In this document: in pieces, positions 41,813 to 48,870 of the stretch
How positions within the stretch are numbered: the first letter of the stretch is position 1
Layout: each line of letters begins with the position of its first letter
From: Saccharothrix sp. ST-888
GTDB taxonomy: Bacteria; Actinomycetota; Actinomycetes; Streptomycetales; Streptomycetaceae
Length of the DNA: 48,925 nucleotides
Assembly (NCBI RefSeq): GCF_000955975.1
Contig: NZ_JYJF01000047.1
Coordinates: forward strand, 1 to 48,925
Direction of reading: 5' to 3'
Program-made: the position numbers and the translations under genes
The notes under the pieces: model-generated
Database searches by the model: none
Seen by the model: the letters and a program-made list of their open reading frames with translations, nothing else
Told to the model about the DNA's origin: nothing

Positions 41813-41892
41813 CGGTGAGGGAGATTCCCGTACACCTTGCCCGCCCCTGCCGCCGCCGAGAGCCCCGCCGAAGTCCTGAGCCGGGTCCAAGT

Positions 41893-41939
41893 CTCCCGTC
41901 CCGAGCCCTGGTTGAGGCCAGTTCCGCCCGGGACGGGAG
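41893..41939. repeat. 11-bp perfect inverted repeat
   Basis: CTCCCGTCCCG (41893-41903) and CGGGACGGGAG (41929-41939) are perfect inverted copies 25 nt apart. They lie in the 287-nt gap after the small plus-strand genes and could end their transcript. Nothing else was seen in that gap. Confidence 0.6.
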
Positions 41940-42099
41940 CCCTTGCCGCAGCCTGGATCCACCAGGAGTCGGGATCCCTGCCGGGAGCATCACCGTGAGC
42001 GGCCCGGGTCTGCGCGGCCGGAGGTGACGGGACCCTGCAACGAGTCCTGCGACCAGTGCCACCCGGACTCGTCCCACAGCGGCGTGCCCGGGCGGTGGA

Positions 42100-43107
42100 T
42101 CAGCCGCCCACCACCGGGTAGTGGTCCGAGAGATCGCTGTAGGTGTAGCTGCGGCCCCAGCTGCTGACCGTCCACGGGTCGCTGTGGAAGCGGACCACCT
42201 TGTTGGTGTAGCTCTGCGGGCGGGCGTGGTCGGCCCGGTAGAGCACGTAGTCCAGGTCCTCCTTCGGGTCGCTCGGGTAGCGGTAGTCGGCGATCGAGTT
42301 GTCCGCCGTGTCGAAGGAGTCGGCCCAGCCGGTGCGCGCGGTGGCGGGCACCACGTTGGCGTTGGCCAGCAGGGCGGGGTACTCGGAGCCGTGCGAGTCG
42401 ATGTTGAGGTCGCCGGTGATCACCACCGGTTCACTCGCCGGGATCTGCTTGCTGTCGACGAACGAGCGCATCGCGTTCAGCTGCGCGGCACGGATGTTGG
42501 CCGGCTGGCCGCTGCTGCACCCGCTGTCGGTGGACTGCAGGTGGGTGCCGATCACATGGGTGCGCTGCCCGTTGACGTCCAGCACCGCGTAGACGAAGCC
42601 CTTGTTCGACCACCAGTCAGAGCCGCAGGCGTCCTTGTAGACGTACTGCTCCTTGTGCAGGATCGGCCACTTGCTGAGCAGCACCACACCGCCGTCCTCC
42701 GGGGTGGCGGAGCTGTAGCTGCCGCCGGTCGCGTCCCAGCCGCTGGTCGAGCGGCCCACCACGGGGGTGTGGTACGGGTAGGCGGCCGAAGCCTTGGCTA
42801 CCAGCTGGTCGGAGGAGGAGTTGTCGAAGGCCTCCTCCAGTACCACCACGTCGTGGCCCTGGAAGACGTCGGCCGAGGCGATGGCGTCGGCCCGGTGCGC
42901 CTGGCCCCAGTTGGGGTAGAGGTTGGTGCTCATCAGGAACACGTTGTAGGTCAGTACGTTCAGCGGTGCGGCGGTGACGGGTGCGACCTCGGCAGGCGTC
43001 GCCGAGGCGGCCTGGGCGGCGGGCGCACCGGCCAGTGGGCCGATCAGGGCCGCGGCCGCGCAGGTGGCGGCGAGCTGCGAGGCGCGGCGGGCGCGGGAGT
43101 TGGGCAT
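42100..43107 (-). CDS. secreted sphingomyelinase-C-like phosphodiesterase
   Basis: The 335-residue exported enzyme has a signal peptide (RRASQLAATCAAAALIGPLAGAPAAQA) and an endonuclease/exonuclease/phosphatase fold. Motifs in order are LNVLTYNVFLM, VVVLEEAFDN (metal-binding Glu), VIGTHLQSTD, PVVITGDLNIDS, EDLDYVLY and a terminal YSDLSDHYPVV (catalytic Asp-His). This is the pattern of bacterial neutral sphingomyelinases. GGAG lies six bases before the ATG at 43107. It probably hydrolyses phosphodiester bonds of sphingomyelin-like or other lipids outside the cell. Confidence 0.88.
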   Translation of the reverse strand: MPNSRARRASQLAATCAAAALIGPLAGAPAAQAASATPAEVAPVTAAPLNVLTYNVFLMSTNLYPNWGQAHRADAIASADVFQGHDVVVLEEAFDNSSSDQLVAKASAAYPYHTPVVGRSTSGWDATGGSYSSATPEDGGVVLLSKWPILHKEQYVYKDACGSDWWSNKGFVYAVLDVNGQRTHVIGTHLQSTDSGCSSGQPANIRAAQLNAMRSFVDSKQIPASEPVVITGDLNIDSHGSEYPALLANANVVPATARTGWADSFDTADNSIADYRYPSDPKEDLDYVLYRADHARPQSYTNKVVRFHSDPWTVSSWGRSYTYSDLSDHYPVVGG

Positions 43108-43288
43108 CGGGGCTCCGGGGGAGTGACGGCCACTCGCCGGTCGACGAGATGTTGTGCAGTCAACTTCACGGTGGCCGCAGCCTTCAAGCCATTGAGCGAT
43201 CATGAGGTGAACTTCGTCCGAAACGTGACTTGGGCTCAGGTGCGGTCCGCGCGGCTCTCAAGATCAGCGACCATCACAAGGAGCTGCT

Positions 43289-43723
43289 GTGACCGTCATC
43301 TCCCCCGAGTTCGTGGCCGGTCTGGCGGCCGATGCCGAAGCTGCCGGCATCAGCGGGTTCGTTGCCGCTGCTGTGATCAACCACGAGGGCCGGGTTCTGC
43401 TCGTGCGTCGTAATCCGGACGACTACATGGGCGGATTGTGGGAGATCCCCTCCGGAGCGGTCGAGGCCGGGGAGACCATCCTGGACGCCCTGCACCGCGA
43501 GACCACCGAGGAAACCGGCCTGACCGTCGACCAGGTCGCTGGCTACGTCGGGCACTTCGACTACCAGAACAGCCGCGGCGGCACCACCCGCCAGTTCAAC
43601 TTCGCCGTCACCGTGGAGAAGACCGAACCGGTCGTCCTCATCGAGCACGATGTCCACCAGTGGGCCCTCCCCGATGAACTGCCCGAGGTGAGCGACGCGG
43701 TTCGTGAGTTGATCACACGCTGA
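43289..43723 (+). CDS. Nudix hydrolase
   Basis: This 144-residue single-domain Nudix protein begins FVAAAVINHEGRVLLVRRNP at the first strand. The box lies within GAVEAGETILDALHRETTEETGL and has the RETTEE core. The GTG at 43289 has AAGGAG six bases upstream. The substrate is unknown. A hairpin terminator follows 14 nt after the stop. Confidence 0.88.
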   Translation: MTVISPEFVAGLAADAEAAGISGFVAAAVINHEGRVLLVRRNPDDYMGGLWEIPSGAVEAGETILDALHRETTEETGLTVDQVAGYVGHFDYQNSRGGTTRQFNFAVTVEKTEPVVLIEHDVHQWALPDELPEVSDAVRELITR

Positions 43724-43737
43724 GGTGGTGCGAGTCC

Positions 43738-43771
43738 GGCGGGGTCCTCGGATTCCCCGAGGGCCCCCGCC
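43738..43771. terminator. hairpin terminator after the Nudix gene
   Basis: GGCGGGG and CCTCGG segments pair with CCGAGG and CCCCGCC across 43738-43771 with a one-base bulge and a short loop. The rest of 43772-43958 shows no gene. Confidence 0.65.
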
Positions 43772-43958
43772 CCACTGCGGTCGAGATGACCAGCTGCGGC
43801 TCAAGGGGGTGGCTGCCGATGGCCGCTTTCTTCAGCCGTGTGCGCTCGGCAGCAGTCAGGGCTATCGGGCAGTCGGCACAGGCGGGCATGGAAGTGGGTC
43901 TGTTCGGTCGAGGCGTATCAGTGTGTGGAGTGCGGGCCCGGTCGCGGCTGGGGGTGCG

Positions 43959-44522
43959 TCAGAGCTGAGGGGTGCGGTGGAGTGTGACGAGCAGGCGCCA
44001 GACCTGGTGGGCGATCTGGGTGGGAGTGCCCTCGATGAGACCGTGCAGCCAGTCGGCGAGTACGCCGGCGAAGGTCGCGGCCACCGCTGAGGCGATCAGG
44101 TCGGGTTCCGGCGCGCCGGCCAGGGCGCGCTCGGTGCGGCTGCGGGCGCGCAGGTCCTGATGGAGTACCTGTCCGAGCGGGCCGCCGCCTCCGGGCCGCA
44201 GCAGAGCCCGGTAGAGGTCGGTGTGCGGGGTGAGGCCGCTGAAGAAGGCGACCAGCGCGGACGGCGGGGATGCGGGGTCGGGGATGCCGCGCCAGGCGTG
44301 CAGGGCATCCACGGCTTCGCGGACGACATCGGCGCAGGCGTCGACCGCCAGCGCCTCCAGGTCGCCGTAGTGGAGGTAGAACGTGGCGCGGCCGACCTCG
44401 GCCCGCCGCACCAGCGCGGCGACGCTGACCTCCGCCAACGGGCGCTGTACGCACTCGTCCAGGAGGGCCTGGCGCAGCTTGGCCCGGGTCCGGGCGGCCC
44501 GGGGGTCCTGCGGGCTTGTCAT
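43959..44522 (-). CDS. TetR-family regulator
   Basis: This 187-residue TetR protein has the HTH RTRAKLRQALLDECVQRPLAEVSVAALVRRAEVGRATFYLHYGDLEAL and a TetR_C-type C-terminal domain (FSGLTPHTDLYRALLR, WLHGLIEGTPTQIAHQVWRLL). Its ATG at 44522 overlaps the stop of the DUF1304 gene (ATGA), so it is the second gene of that operon. The palindrome over the operon promoter is its probable operator, making the operon autoregulated. Confidence 0.9.
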   Translation of the reverse strand: MTSPQDPRAARTRAKLRQALLDECVQRPLAEVSVAALVRRAEVGRATFYLHYGDLEALAVDACADVVREAVDALHAWRGIPDPASPPSALVAFFSGLTPHTDLYRALLRPGGGGPLGQVLHQDLRARSRTERALAGAPEPDLIASAVAATFAGVLADWLHGLIEGTPTQIAHQVWRLLVTLHRTPQL

Positions 44523-44902
44523 CGGGCCAGGAGGACGGCGGCGAGTGCCAGTGCCCCCGGCAGGGCCTGGGCGATCAGGATGCGCCGGTTCGCGGTGACG
44601 CCGCCGTACAGACCGGCGACGAGCACGCAGACGAGGAAGAAGACCCGGACCCGGAACCCGGTCGGGTCACCGGCGATCAGGCCCCAGATCAGTCCGGCCG
44701 CCAGGAAACCGTTGTAGAGGCCCTGGTTGGCCGCCAGTGATGCGGTGGTGCGGGCCAGGGCGGCGTCGAAGCCGGAAAGCTTGCGGCCCGGCTTCTTCTC
44801 CCACAGGAACATCTCCAGAACCAGGAAGTACGCATGCAGGGCAGCCACCAAGCCGACCAGGACATCTGCCGTTGTTCCCACCGTGATCATCTCCAGCTTC
44901 AT
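44519..44902 (-). CDS. DUF1304 membrane protein
   Basis: This 127-residue protein has four hydrophobic helices: VLVGLVAALHAYFLVLEMFLW, the GLYNGFLAAGLIWGLIAG region, VFFLVCVLVAGLYGG and the C-terminal ALALAAVLLA. The LWEKKPGRKLSGFD and AANQGLYNGFLAAGL segments are characteristic of DUF1304. The ATG at 44902 is preferred, as the upstream ATG at 44923 falls inside the operator. It is possibly an efflux or envelope-stress protein controlled by the coupled TetR. Confidence 0.88.
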   Translation of the reverse strand: MKLEMITVGTTADVLVGLVAALHAYFLVLEMFLWEKKPGRKLSGFDAALARTTASLAANQGLYNGFLAAGLIWGLIAGDPTGFRVRVFFLVCVLVAGLYGGVTANRRILIAQALPGALALAAVLLAR

Positions 44903-44935
44903 AGACGAGTGTCCATCATACATAGACAGTCGTCT
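44903..44935. promoter_or_regulatory. TetR operator overlapping the DUF1304 promoter
   Basis: AGACGAGTGTC (44903-44913) and GACAGTCGTCT (44925-44935) are inverted repeats with 10 of 11 matches and an 11-nt spacer. A TATGAT on the minus strand lies in the spacer and could be the -10 box. The site directly abuts the DUF1304 start, so bound repressor would block RNA polymerase. Confidence 0.75.
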
Positions 44936-45476
44936 GTGAAACCTGAAAGGAGCCCGGCGTGGACACGTCCACCGTGGCGAGAGCGGTTCAGAATCGGCGC
45001 CCACCCCGGCGGCCTCCCGCAAGGCGCTCAGGGACTTCGCCCGCCTTGCGCCTTGGTCCCCCGCAAGGGACCCGTTGGGTGCGCCAAGCTGTCCCGCAAT
45101 GCGCGAATCTGACCTATCATCAACCCGCGCAGCATTTCCGGAGCCGGCGACCACGGGCGGGCAGGGGAGTGAAGGTCACTGGCGGATGCGCCAACTCTGG
45201 GGCCCGCGCGGGCTGTTCGGCGGAGTCGGTGTCGTAGCGGTTCTCGGAGAGGAAGGGCGGCGTCTCCGGTTCCGCGATCCCGATCGGGGTGTGCGGCAGT
45301 CGTCGCACCACTCCCGCTGGAACCGGGGCGCGTGGCCGACGGACTCCATGCTGCGGGGCTGGCGGCGCAATGAGCAGGGACAGCACGGGAGTTGCGGAGC
45401 CCCAGCACGGTGTGGCTCAGGTCGAAGCTGTACCGGGCGGCGCGGATTGCCCGCACGCGGTCCTGCCTGCCGGTTG
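44936..45476. other. intergenic region without a supported gene
   Basis: This ~540-nt stretch contains several short overlapping frames of mixed quality and none with a convincing start or family motif. Its right half may hold decayed coding sequence, but I cannot assign it. Confidence 0.45.
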
Positions 45477-46274
45477 TCAGGAGTCGGCCACCCAGATCGT
45501 CCAGTGGTCCTGCTCGCGGATCGGCCCCTGGGGCAGCCGGGCCGTGATGTAGTCGGCCAGATCGGCCAGTTGGGGATCGGTCAGCTCGTGCAGGATCGAC
45601 CGGCCGGTGCGGGCCAGCAGGTCGGCCCTGACCTCGTCCGGGCCGGTGTACTCGCGGCGGACCTCGGCCAGTTGAAGTGAGTGGATGCTGCCGAATCCGG
45701 CCGCCCGCAGTGCCGCCTCGATCCGGCTCGCGGACGGGCGGCGTGCGGCCTCGACGTCGAGCAGGCCGGGGAACCGCTCGAAGAACCACCCGCGCAGATG
45801 GCTCGCCGAGCCCGGCCGGCGGACGTCCTCGACCGTCCGGTCCTGCACGATCAGCGTTCCGCCCGGTGCGAGCACCCGCCGGGCCTCCCGGAACGCCGCC
45901 GCCGGATCGTCCAGGTGGTGCACCAGGGCCCGCTCGAAGACGATGTCCGCGCTGGTGTCCGGCAGGCCGGTGCGGTCCGCGCTGCCCTGGCTGAAGGTCA
46001 GGTTCCCCAGGTCCGCGCAGTGCTCCCGTGCCGCCGAGATCATCGCGGCCGAGAAATCCACCCCGGCCACGGACGCGGCCCCGAGTTCCAGCCACGCCGC
46101 GCAGTAGACCCCGCCGCCGCACCCGATGTCGGCCACCCGCCGCCTCTCGGGTGCCACGGCGGACCGGATCGCCGCCGCCCAGTCGGCACCGGCTCGGCGC
46201 TGCGTGTAGGTGAGGCGGTTGGCCTCGCTGTGGAAGTCGATGGGCACGGCGCGCTCCTGCGGTGCTCTGGACAT
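45477..46274 (-). CDS. class I SAM-dependent methyltransferase
   Basis: This 265-residue methyltransferase has a FHSEANRLTYTQRRAGADWAAAI lead-in and the SAM motif RVADIGCGGGVYCAAWLELGA. VAGVDFSAAMISAAREH follows, then SADIVFERALVHHLDD and RRVLAPGGTLIVQDRTVED. It is a UbiE/COQ5-like small-molecule methyltransferase. The ATG at 46274 lies inside a 38-bp perfect palindrome, so translation initiation or transcription is probably controlled by a protein bound there. No regulator gene remains next to it. The substrate is unknown. Confidence 0.87.
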   Translation of the reverse strand: MSRAPQERAVPIDFHSEANRLTYTQRRAGADWAAAIRSAVAPERRRVADIGCGGGVYCAAWLELGAASVAGVDFSAAMISAAREHCADLGNLTFSQGSADRTGLPDTSADIVFERALVHHLDDPAAAFREARRVLAPGGTLIVQDRTVEDVRRPGSASHLRGWFFERFPGLLDVEAARRPSASRIEAALRAAGFGSIHSLQLAEVRREYTGPDEVRADLLARTGRSILHELTDPQLADLADYITARLPQGPIREQDHWTIWVADS

Positions 46275-46301
46275 ATCTTGATATCAAGATATGTCCAGAG
46301 C
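46264..46301. promoter_or_regulatory. 38-bp perfect palindrome spanning a start codon
   Basis: The arms 46264-46282 and 46283-46301 are exact reverse complements, with centre ATCTTGATATCAAGAT. It covers the start codon of the methyltransferase gene. The core resembles operators of MarR-type repressors, although no such gene is adjacent. Confidence 0.8.
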
Positions 46302-46354
46302 TCGGCCGCTGTCACCGATTTGCCAGGGCTGGTACGAGGCAGTGGCCGGGCCGG

Positions 46355-46412
46355 TCAGGCTCTCGGGGCGAAGACGCAGAACTCGTTGCCCTCGGGGTCT
46401 CCGGAGACGTGT
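46355..46412 (-). pseudogene. glyoxalase/VOC protein, 3' remnant
   Basis: The minus strand encodes SHVSGDPEGNEFCVFAPRA and a stop. This is the standard C-terminal end of glyoxalase/bleomycin-resistance (VOC) proteins. An in-frame stop directly upstream and loss of similarity show that the rest of the gene is gone. The break point near 46412 may mark an old insertion or deletion junction. Confidence 0.7.
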
Positions 46413-46443
46413 GATTAGGGGTTCTACGGCAGAGCCGAGAGAG

Positions 46444-46470
46444 CCCCGCCCGGGACGGTCCCGGACGGGG
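46444..46470. terminator. hairpin terminator of the small-gene operon
   Basis: CCCCGCCCGGGA (46444-46455) pairs with TCCCGGACGGGG (46459-46470) at 11 of 12 positions around a 3-nt loop. It lies just after the stop of the minus-strand gene ending at 46481. Confidence 0.8.
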
Positions 46471-46480
46471 TGAGGGGGTA

Positions 46481-46717
46481 CTACTTCGCGGAGTGGACGC
46501 CCGTGCGGTGGTGGGGCACTGCCCAGCAGTCACGCGACCAGAACCGGGTAAGCCCGTCGGTCCACGGTCGGCAGTCGTTCGGCGTACGGGGGTCGTAGCG
46601 GACCGCGTAGCGGGCTCCGGCGAGGATCTGCCACCCGTCCCGCTCGCACTGTCGCAGGCCCTTCGTGTTGCCTCGGCGGGTGCCGTCCGGCAGTCGCTTG
46701 ACGAACGCCCGAGCCAT
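46481..46717 (-). CDS. small hypothetical protein, accessory type
   Basis: This 78-residue basic, Trp-rich protein begins ARAFVKRLPDGTRRGNTKGLRQ and contains WQILAGARYAVRYDPRTPNDC and RFWSRDCWAVP. Its start overlaps the stop of the preceding gene (TGATG), so they form an operon. The family is not recognised. Proteins of this sort are common in streptomycete integrative or phage-like islands. Confidence 0.65.
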   Translation of the reverse strand: MARAFVKRLPDGTRRGNTKGLRQCERDGWQILAGARYAVRYDPRTPNDCRPWTDGLTRFWSRDCWAVPHHRTGVHSAK

Positions 46718-47085
46718 CACGCCATCGCCCCGGCGAGACGCTGCGCGCCCGGGTAGGTGTAGCCCGGATCGGACATTCCCTCGGCGACCGCCCGCAGGGC
46801 CTCGCGTCGCTCGTACTGGCGCTGCATCTCGTCAAGCTCGGCCCGCCACGTGGCGTGGTCGACGTAGGGGCGGACCAGCGGCCCCCACTCCAGATCTTCG
46901 CCCGACTGCTCCGGGTGGGCCGGTTCGGCTGCTGCCGGGGTGGCGGGCTCCGCCTTTGGCTCGGGGATGAGTGCGAGGGCCCGCCGGCGAAGCGGGGCGA
47001 GGGGCGAGGGCTTTCCTCGACTGCCGGTTCCAGGGGCGAGGAAGAGCCGCAGTGCGGCGAACAGGTCCGCGATAAGCTCGCGCAT
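46717..47085 (-). CDS. hypothetical protein, accessory type
   Basis: The 122-residue protein has a hydrophobic-helical N-terminus (RELIADLFAALRLFLAPG), a Pro/Ala/Glu-rich middle (EPKAEPATPAAAEPAHPEQ) and a C-terminal charged helix (WRAELDEMQRQYERREALRAV). GGGAG stands ten bases before the ATG at 47085. A GC-rich hairpin lies in its leader. It is divergent from the GntR gene. No function is recognised. Confidence 0.6.
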   Translation of the reverse strand: MRELIADLFAALRLFLAPGTGSRGKPSPLAPLRRRALALIPEPKAEPATPAAAEPAHPEQSGEDLEWGPLVRPYVDHATWRAELDEMQRQYERREALRAVAEGMSDPGYTYPGAQRLAGAMA

Positions 47086-47121
47086 GTCGATTCAGCTCCC
47101 TAAAGCTGGTCGATGCTGTTG

Positions 47122-47153
47122 ACCCCCGGTAGCCCGGCCAGGCTGCCGGGGGT
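47122..47153. terminator. GC-rich hairpin in the divergent leader region
   Basis: ACCCCCGGTAGCC (47122-47134) pairs with GGCTGCCGGGGGT (47141-47153), one G-U wobble, 6-nt loop, followed on the plus strand by TCTTTC. It could terminate plus-strand readthrough or act as an attenuator in the leader of the minus-strand gene starting at 47085. Confidence 0.6.
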
Positions 47154-47176
47154 TCTTTCGTTGACGACGGTACTCA

Positions 47177-47206
47177 ACCTGTCCATACCTGTCCATGGTC
47201 ATCCAT
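47177..47206. promoter_or_regulatory. 10-bp phased repeats upstream of the GntR gene
   Basis: ACCTGTCCAT occurs twice in tandem (47177-47186, 47187-47196) and is followed by a looser third unit GGTCATCCAT (47197-47206). The 10-bp period places the copies on one face of the helix. The position between two divergent genes suggests a binding site for the GntR protein. Confidence 0.55.
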
Positions 47207-47244
47207 GGCTATGCCTGGTAGGCCCTCGCGGCTACGGTCATGGG

Positions 47245-47490
47245 GTGTTCGAGTTCAGCCCAACCCGCTCAAAGTGGGAACAGATTGCCGAGACCGTCAC
47301 GGAGCGGATCACTACCGGCGAACTTCACCCGGACGACAAGCTGTCCGAGGTTGAGTTGACCGAGGAATTCGGCGTCGACCGGAAGACGGTCCGAAAGGCC
47401 GTTGCCGCGCTGCGGGATGCCCGCCTGGTGATCACCCGTACCGGTATGGGCAGCTTCGTGACGCACCCGAGCGAGCGCGGAGAGCAGTAG
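47245..47490 (+). CDS. short GntR-family regulator
   Basis: The 81-residue protein is essentially one GntR winged HTH: WEQIAETVTERITTGELHPDDKLSEVELTEEFGVDRKTVRKAVAALRDARLVITRTGMGSFV. It lacks an effector domain. Such short GntR proteins are typical of actinomycete integrative elements. The GTG at 47245 is used. Tandem 10-bp repeats lie 39-68 nt upstream and may be its operator. Confidence 0.85.
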   Translation: MFEFSPTRSKWEQIAETVTERITTGELHPDDKLSEVELTEEFGVDRKTVRKAVAALRDARLVITRTGMGSFVTHPSERGEQ

Positions 47491-47590
47491 GTCCCGCCCT
47501 GCCGGAGTTCAGCGGCGAGGCGGGGCCATCGACTGATCCTGGATCAGCTTCGCCAGTGCGAACACGGGCGAAGCCGTTCAGGGCTGGCGG

Positions 47591-47818
47591 TCAGGGGGCG
47601 CTGGGGAGGACAAACCCCCGAGTGGGGCCGGTCTTGCCGGGAACGCCGGTGGTGGCCGCCCGAGCTTCGTCGGTGATGTCCCGTCGGGTGACGGGATCGG
47701 TCCCGTCGTACACCCGCCATTCCCCCTCGGGGTGGTCCGGGTCCTGCGGGGCAGCAACCCCTCGGAGGCCCCGGCGGCGAAGTGCGCTCGCCACCTGCTC
47801 GGCTTCGTCCTCGCCCAT
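47591..47818 (-). CDS. small hypothetical protein
   Basis: This 75-residue acidic protein begins GEDEAEQVASALRRRGLRG and has a GEWRVYDGTDPVTRRDITDEARAAT core. Its ATG at 47818 is preceded by GGGCGGGA. The family is not recognised. It lies in the accessory island, 43 nt downstream of the glycine-rich-tail gene in the same direction. Confidence 0.6.
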   Translation of the reverse strand: MGEDEAEQVASALRRRGLRGVAAPQDPDHPEGEWRVYDGTDPVTRRDITDEARAATTGVPGKTGPTRGFVLPSAP

Positions 47819-47861
47819 CTGTCCCGCCCTTCCGTGTTCGGTGAGGCTCAGGTTAGCGGGA

Positions 47862-48419
47862 TCACATGCCCCTGCTCGCACCATCGCCACCGCCACCGCC
47901 ACCGCCACCGCCGGAGCAGTGGGATGCGCACCCTCCGGGGTTGATCGGTCCGCACCCGCCGGGCACGGGCGTGTGGGAGCACTGCGCGGCCACCGTCACC
48001 AGGGCGCGGGTCGGGCCGGTCCACAACTCGTGGTCGGGCCTGTAACCGGCCTCCTCGATCAGGGCGACGGTCCGGGTGAGGGCCGCCTCGTCGTGGCGCT
48101 CCGGGTCGGGGCGCTCCGGGTAGTGGTGGACGAAACCGCCGAGCCGGTTGCACAGTTCGGCGTACGGACGGGTGTGCAGGATGAGCGCGTGCCAACCCTC
48201 GTCCACGACGTTGGACGGGGTGATCCGCACCTCGGGGAACGTGCGGGCGGTAACGACGAACTTGAGCGCCTCGGTCACGATGCGCTCAGCCATGTCCGTG
48301 GCCATGCCGGGGTTGTTATCCAGGACGGTGAAGACCACGCCGTCGAACTGGGCGGGGTCGAGCAGGTCGCGGACGCCGGGGCCGGTGTCGCCCGGCGGGC
48401 GCTCGGTCGGAGTGCTCAT
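47862..48419 (-). CDS. glycine-rich-domain-containing protein (GRDP/DUF1399-like)
   Basis: This 185-residue protein has a helical core with AERIVTEALKFVVTA, VVDEGWHALILHTRPYAELC and GGFVHHYPERPD. These recall the Trp-His motifs of glycine-rich-domain proteins (DUF1399-like). The last ~40 residues contain four Cys (CSHTP, GGCGP, GGCAS, SHCSG) followed by a run of Gly encoded by a CCACCG array. The function is unknown; the Cys/Gly tail could be structural or modified after translation. Confidence 0.65.
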   Translation of the reverse strand: MSTPTERPPGDTGPGVRDLLDPAQFDGVVFTVLDNNPGMATDMAERIVTEALKFVVTARTFPEVRITPSNVVDEGWHALILHTRPYAELCNRLGGFVHHYPERPDPERHDEAALTRTVALIEEAGYRPDHELWTGPTRALVTVAAQCSHTPVPGGCGPINPGGCASHCSGGGGGGGGGDGASRGM

Positions 48420-48592
48420 ACTGGTGACTCCTCACATCGTGGCGGACCGGATCACCCATCGGTGTCCGGGGCTTTCGGTGTTGCGGAGCCCGCTCCGGTC
48501 GGCTGCCTGCCAGGGATGACGGCCGGAGCGGGAGTCTTGGGGTAGTGCGGTCGAGCAGCGTCACAGCGAGCAGTAGCCATCGCCGGCGCCGA

Positions 48593-48835
48593 TCACGACG
48601 GCTCCTCCTCGGGGATCATCAGCCACGGCACCTCGGCGACGTGCGCGAAGCTGCGGTGGTCCTGGTGCTCTCGGAGGTGTTCGAACGGCCAGCATTGCGC
48701 TTCCTGGAAGTCCTCGACCACGGGCCCTTCCGCGCCGCACGGTTTGCCGTCTTCGTCCTCCCCGAGGCACCGGAACATGTGCCGGGTCGGCGGCGCGTCA
48801 GGTGCGCTGTCGTGACTGATCGTCCAGTTCAGCAT
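48593..48835 (-). CDS. small protein, possibly DUF7848-like
   Basis: This 80-residue protein begins NWTISHDSAPDAPPTRHMFRC and has CGAEGPVVEDFQEAQCWPFEHLREHQDHRSF, then VAEVPWLMIPEEE. Paired Cys, a Trp/His segment and a closing Trp strand resemble small streptomycete DUF7848-type proteins, which look like zinc-binding folds. Assignment is tentative. The 173 nt between it and the next gene show nothing else. Confidence 0.55.
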   Translation of the reverse strand: MLNWTISHDSAPDAPPTRHMFRCLGEDEDGKPCGAEGPVVEDFQEAQCWPFEHLREHQDHRSFAHVAEVPWLMIPEEEPS

Positions 48836-48850
48836 GATCTAGCGAGGAAC

Positions 48851-48870
48851 CCCGGGCGTTCACGCCCGGG
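48851..48870. repeat. perfect hairpin near the right edge
   Basis: CCCGGGCG (48851-48858) and CGCCCGGG (48863-48870) form an 8-bp stem with a TTCA loop, preceded by GAGGAAC and followed by AGGAATC. It could be a terminator or the end of an insertion element. No gene is visible from here to the window end. Confidence 0.55.

Noticed and set aside
47881..47912. CCACCG array as a CRISPR or minisatellite regulatory array
   Set aside because: It is a simple codon repeat for Gly inside a coding sequence.
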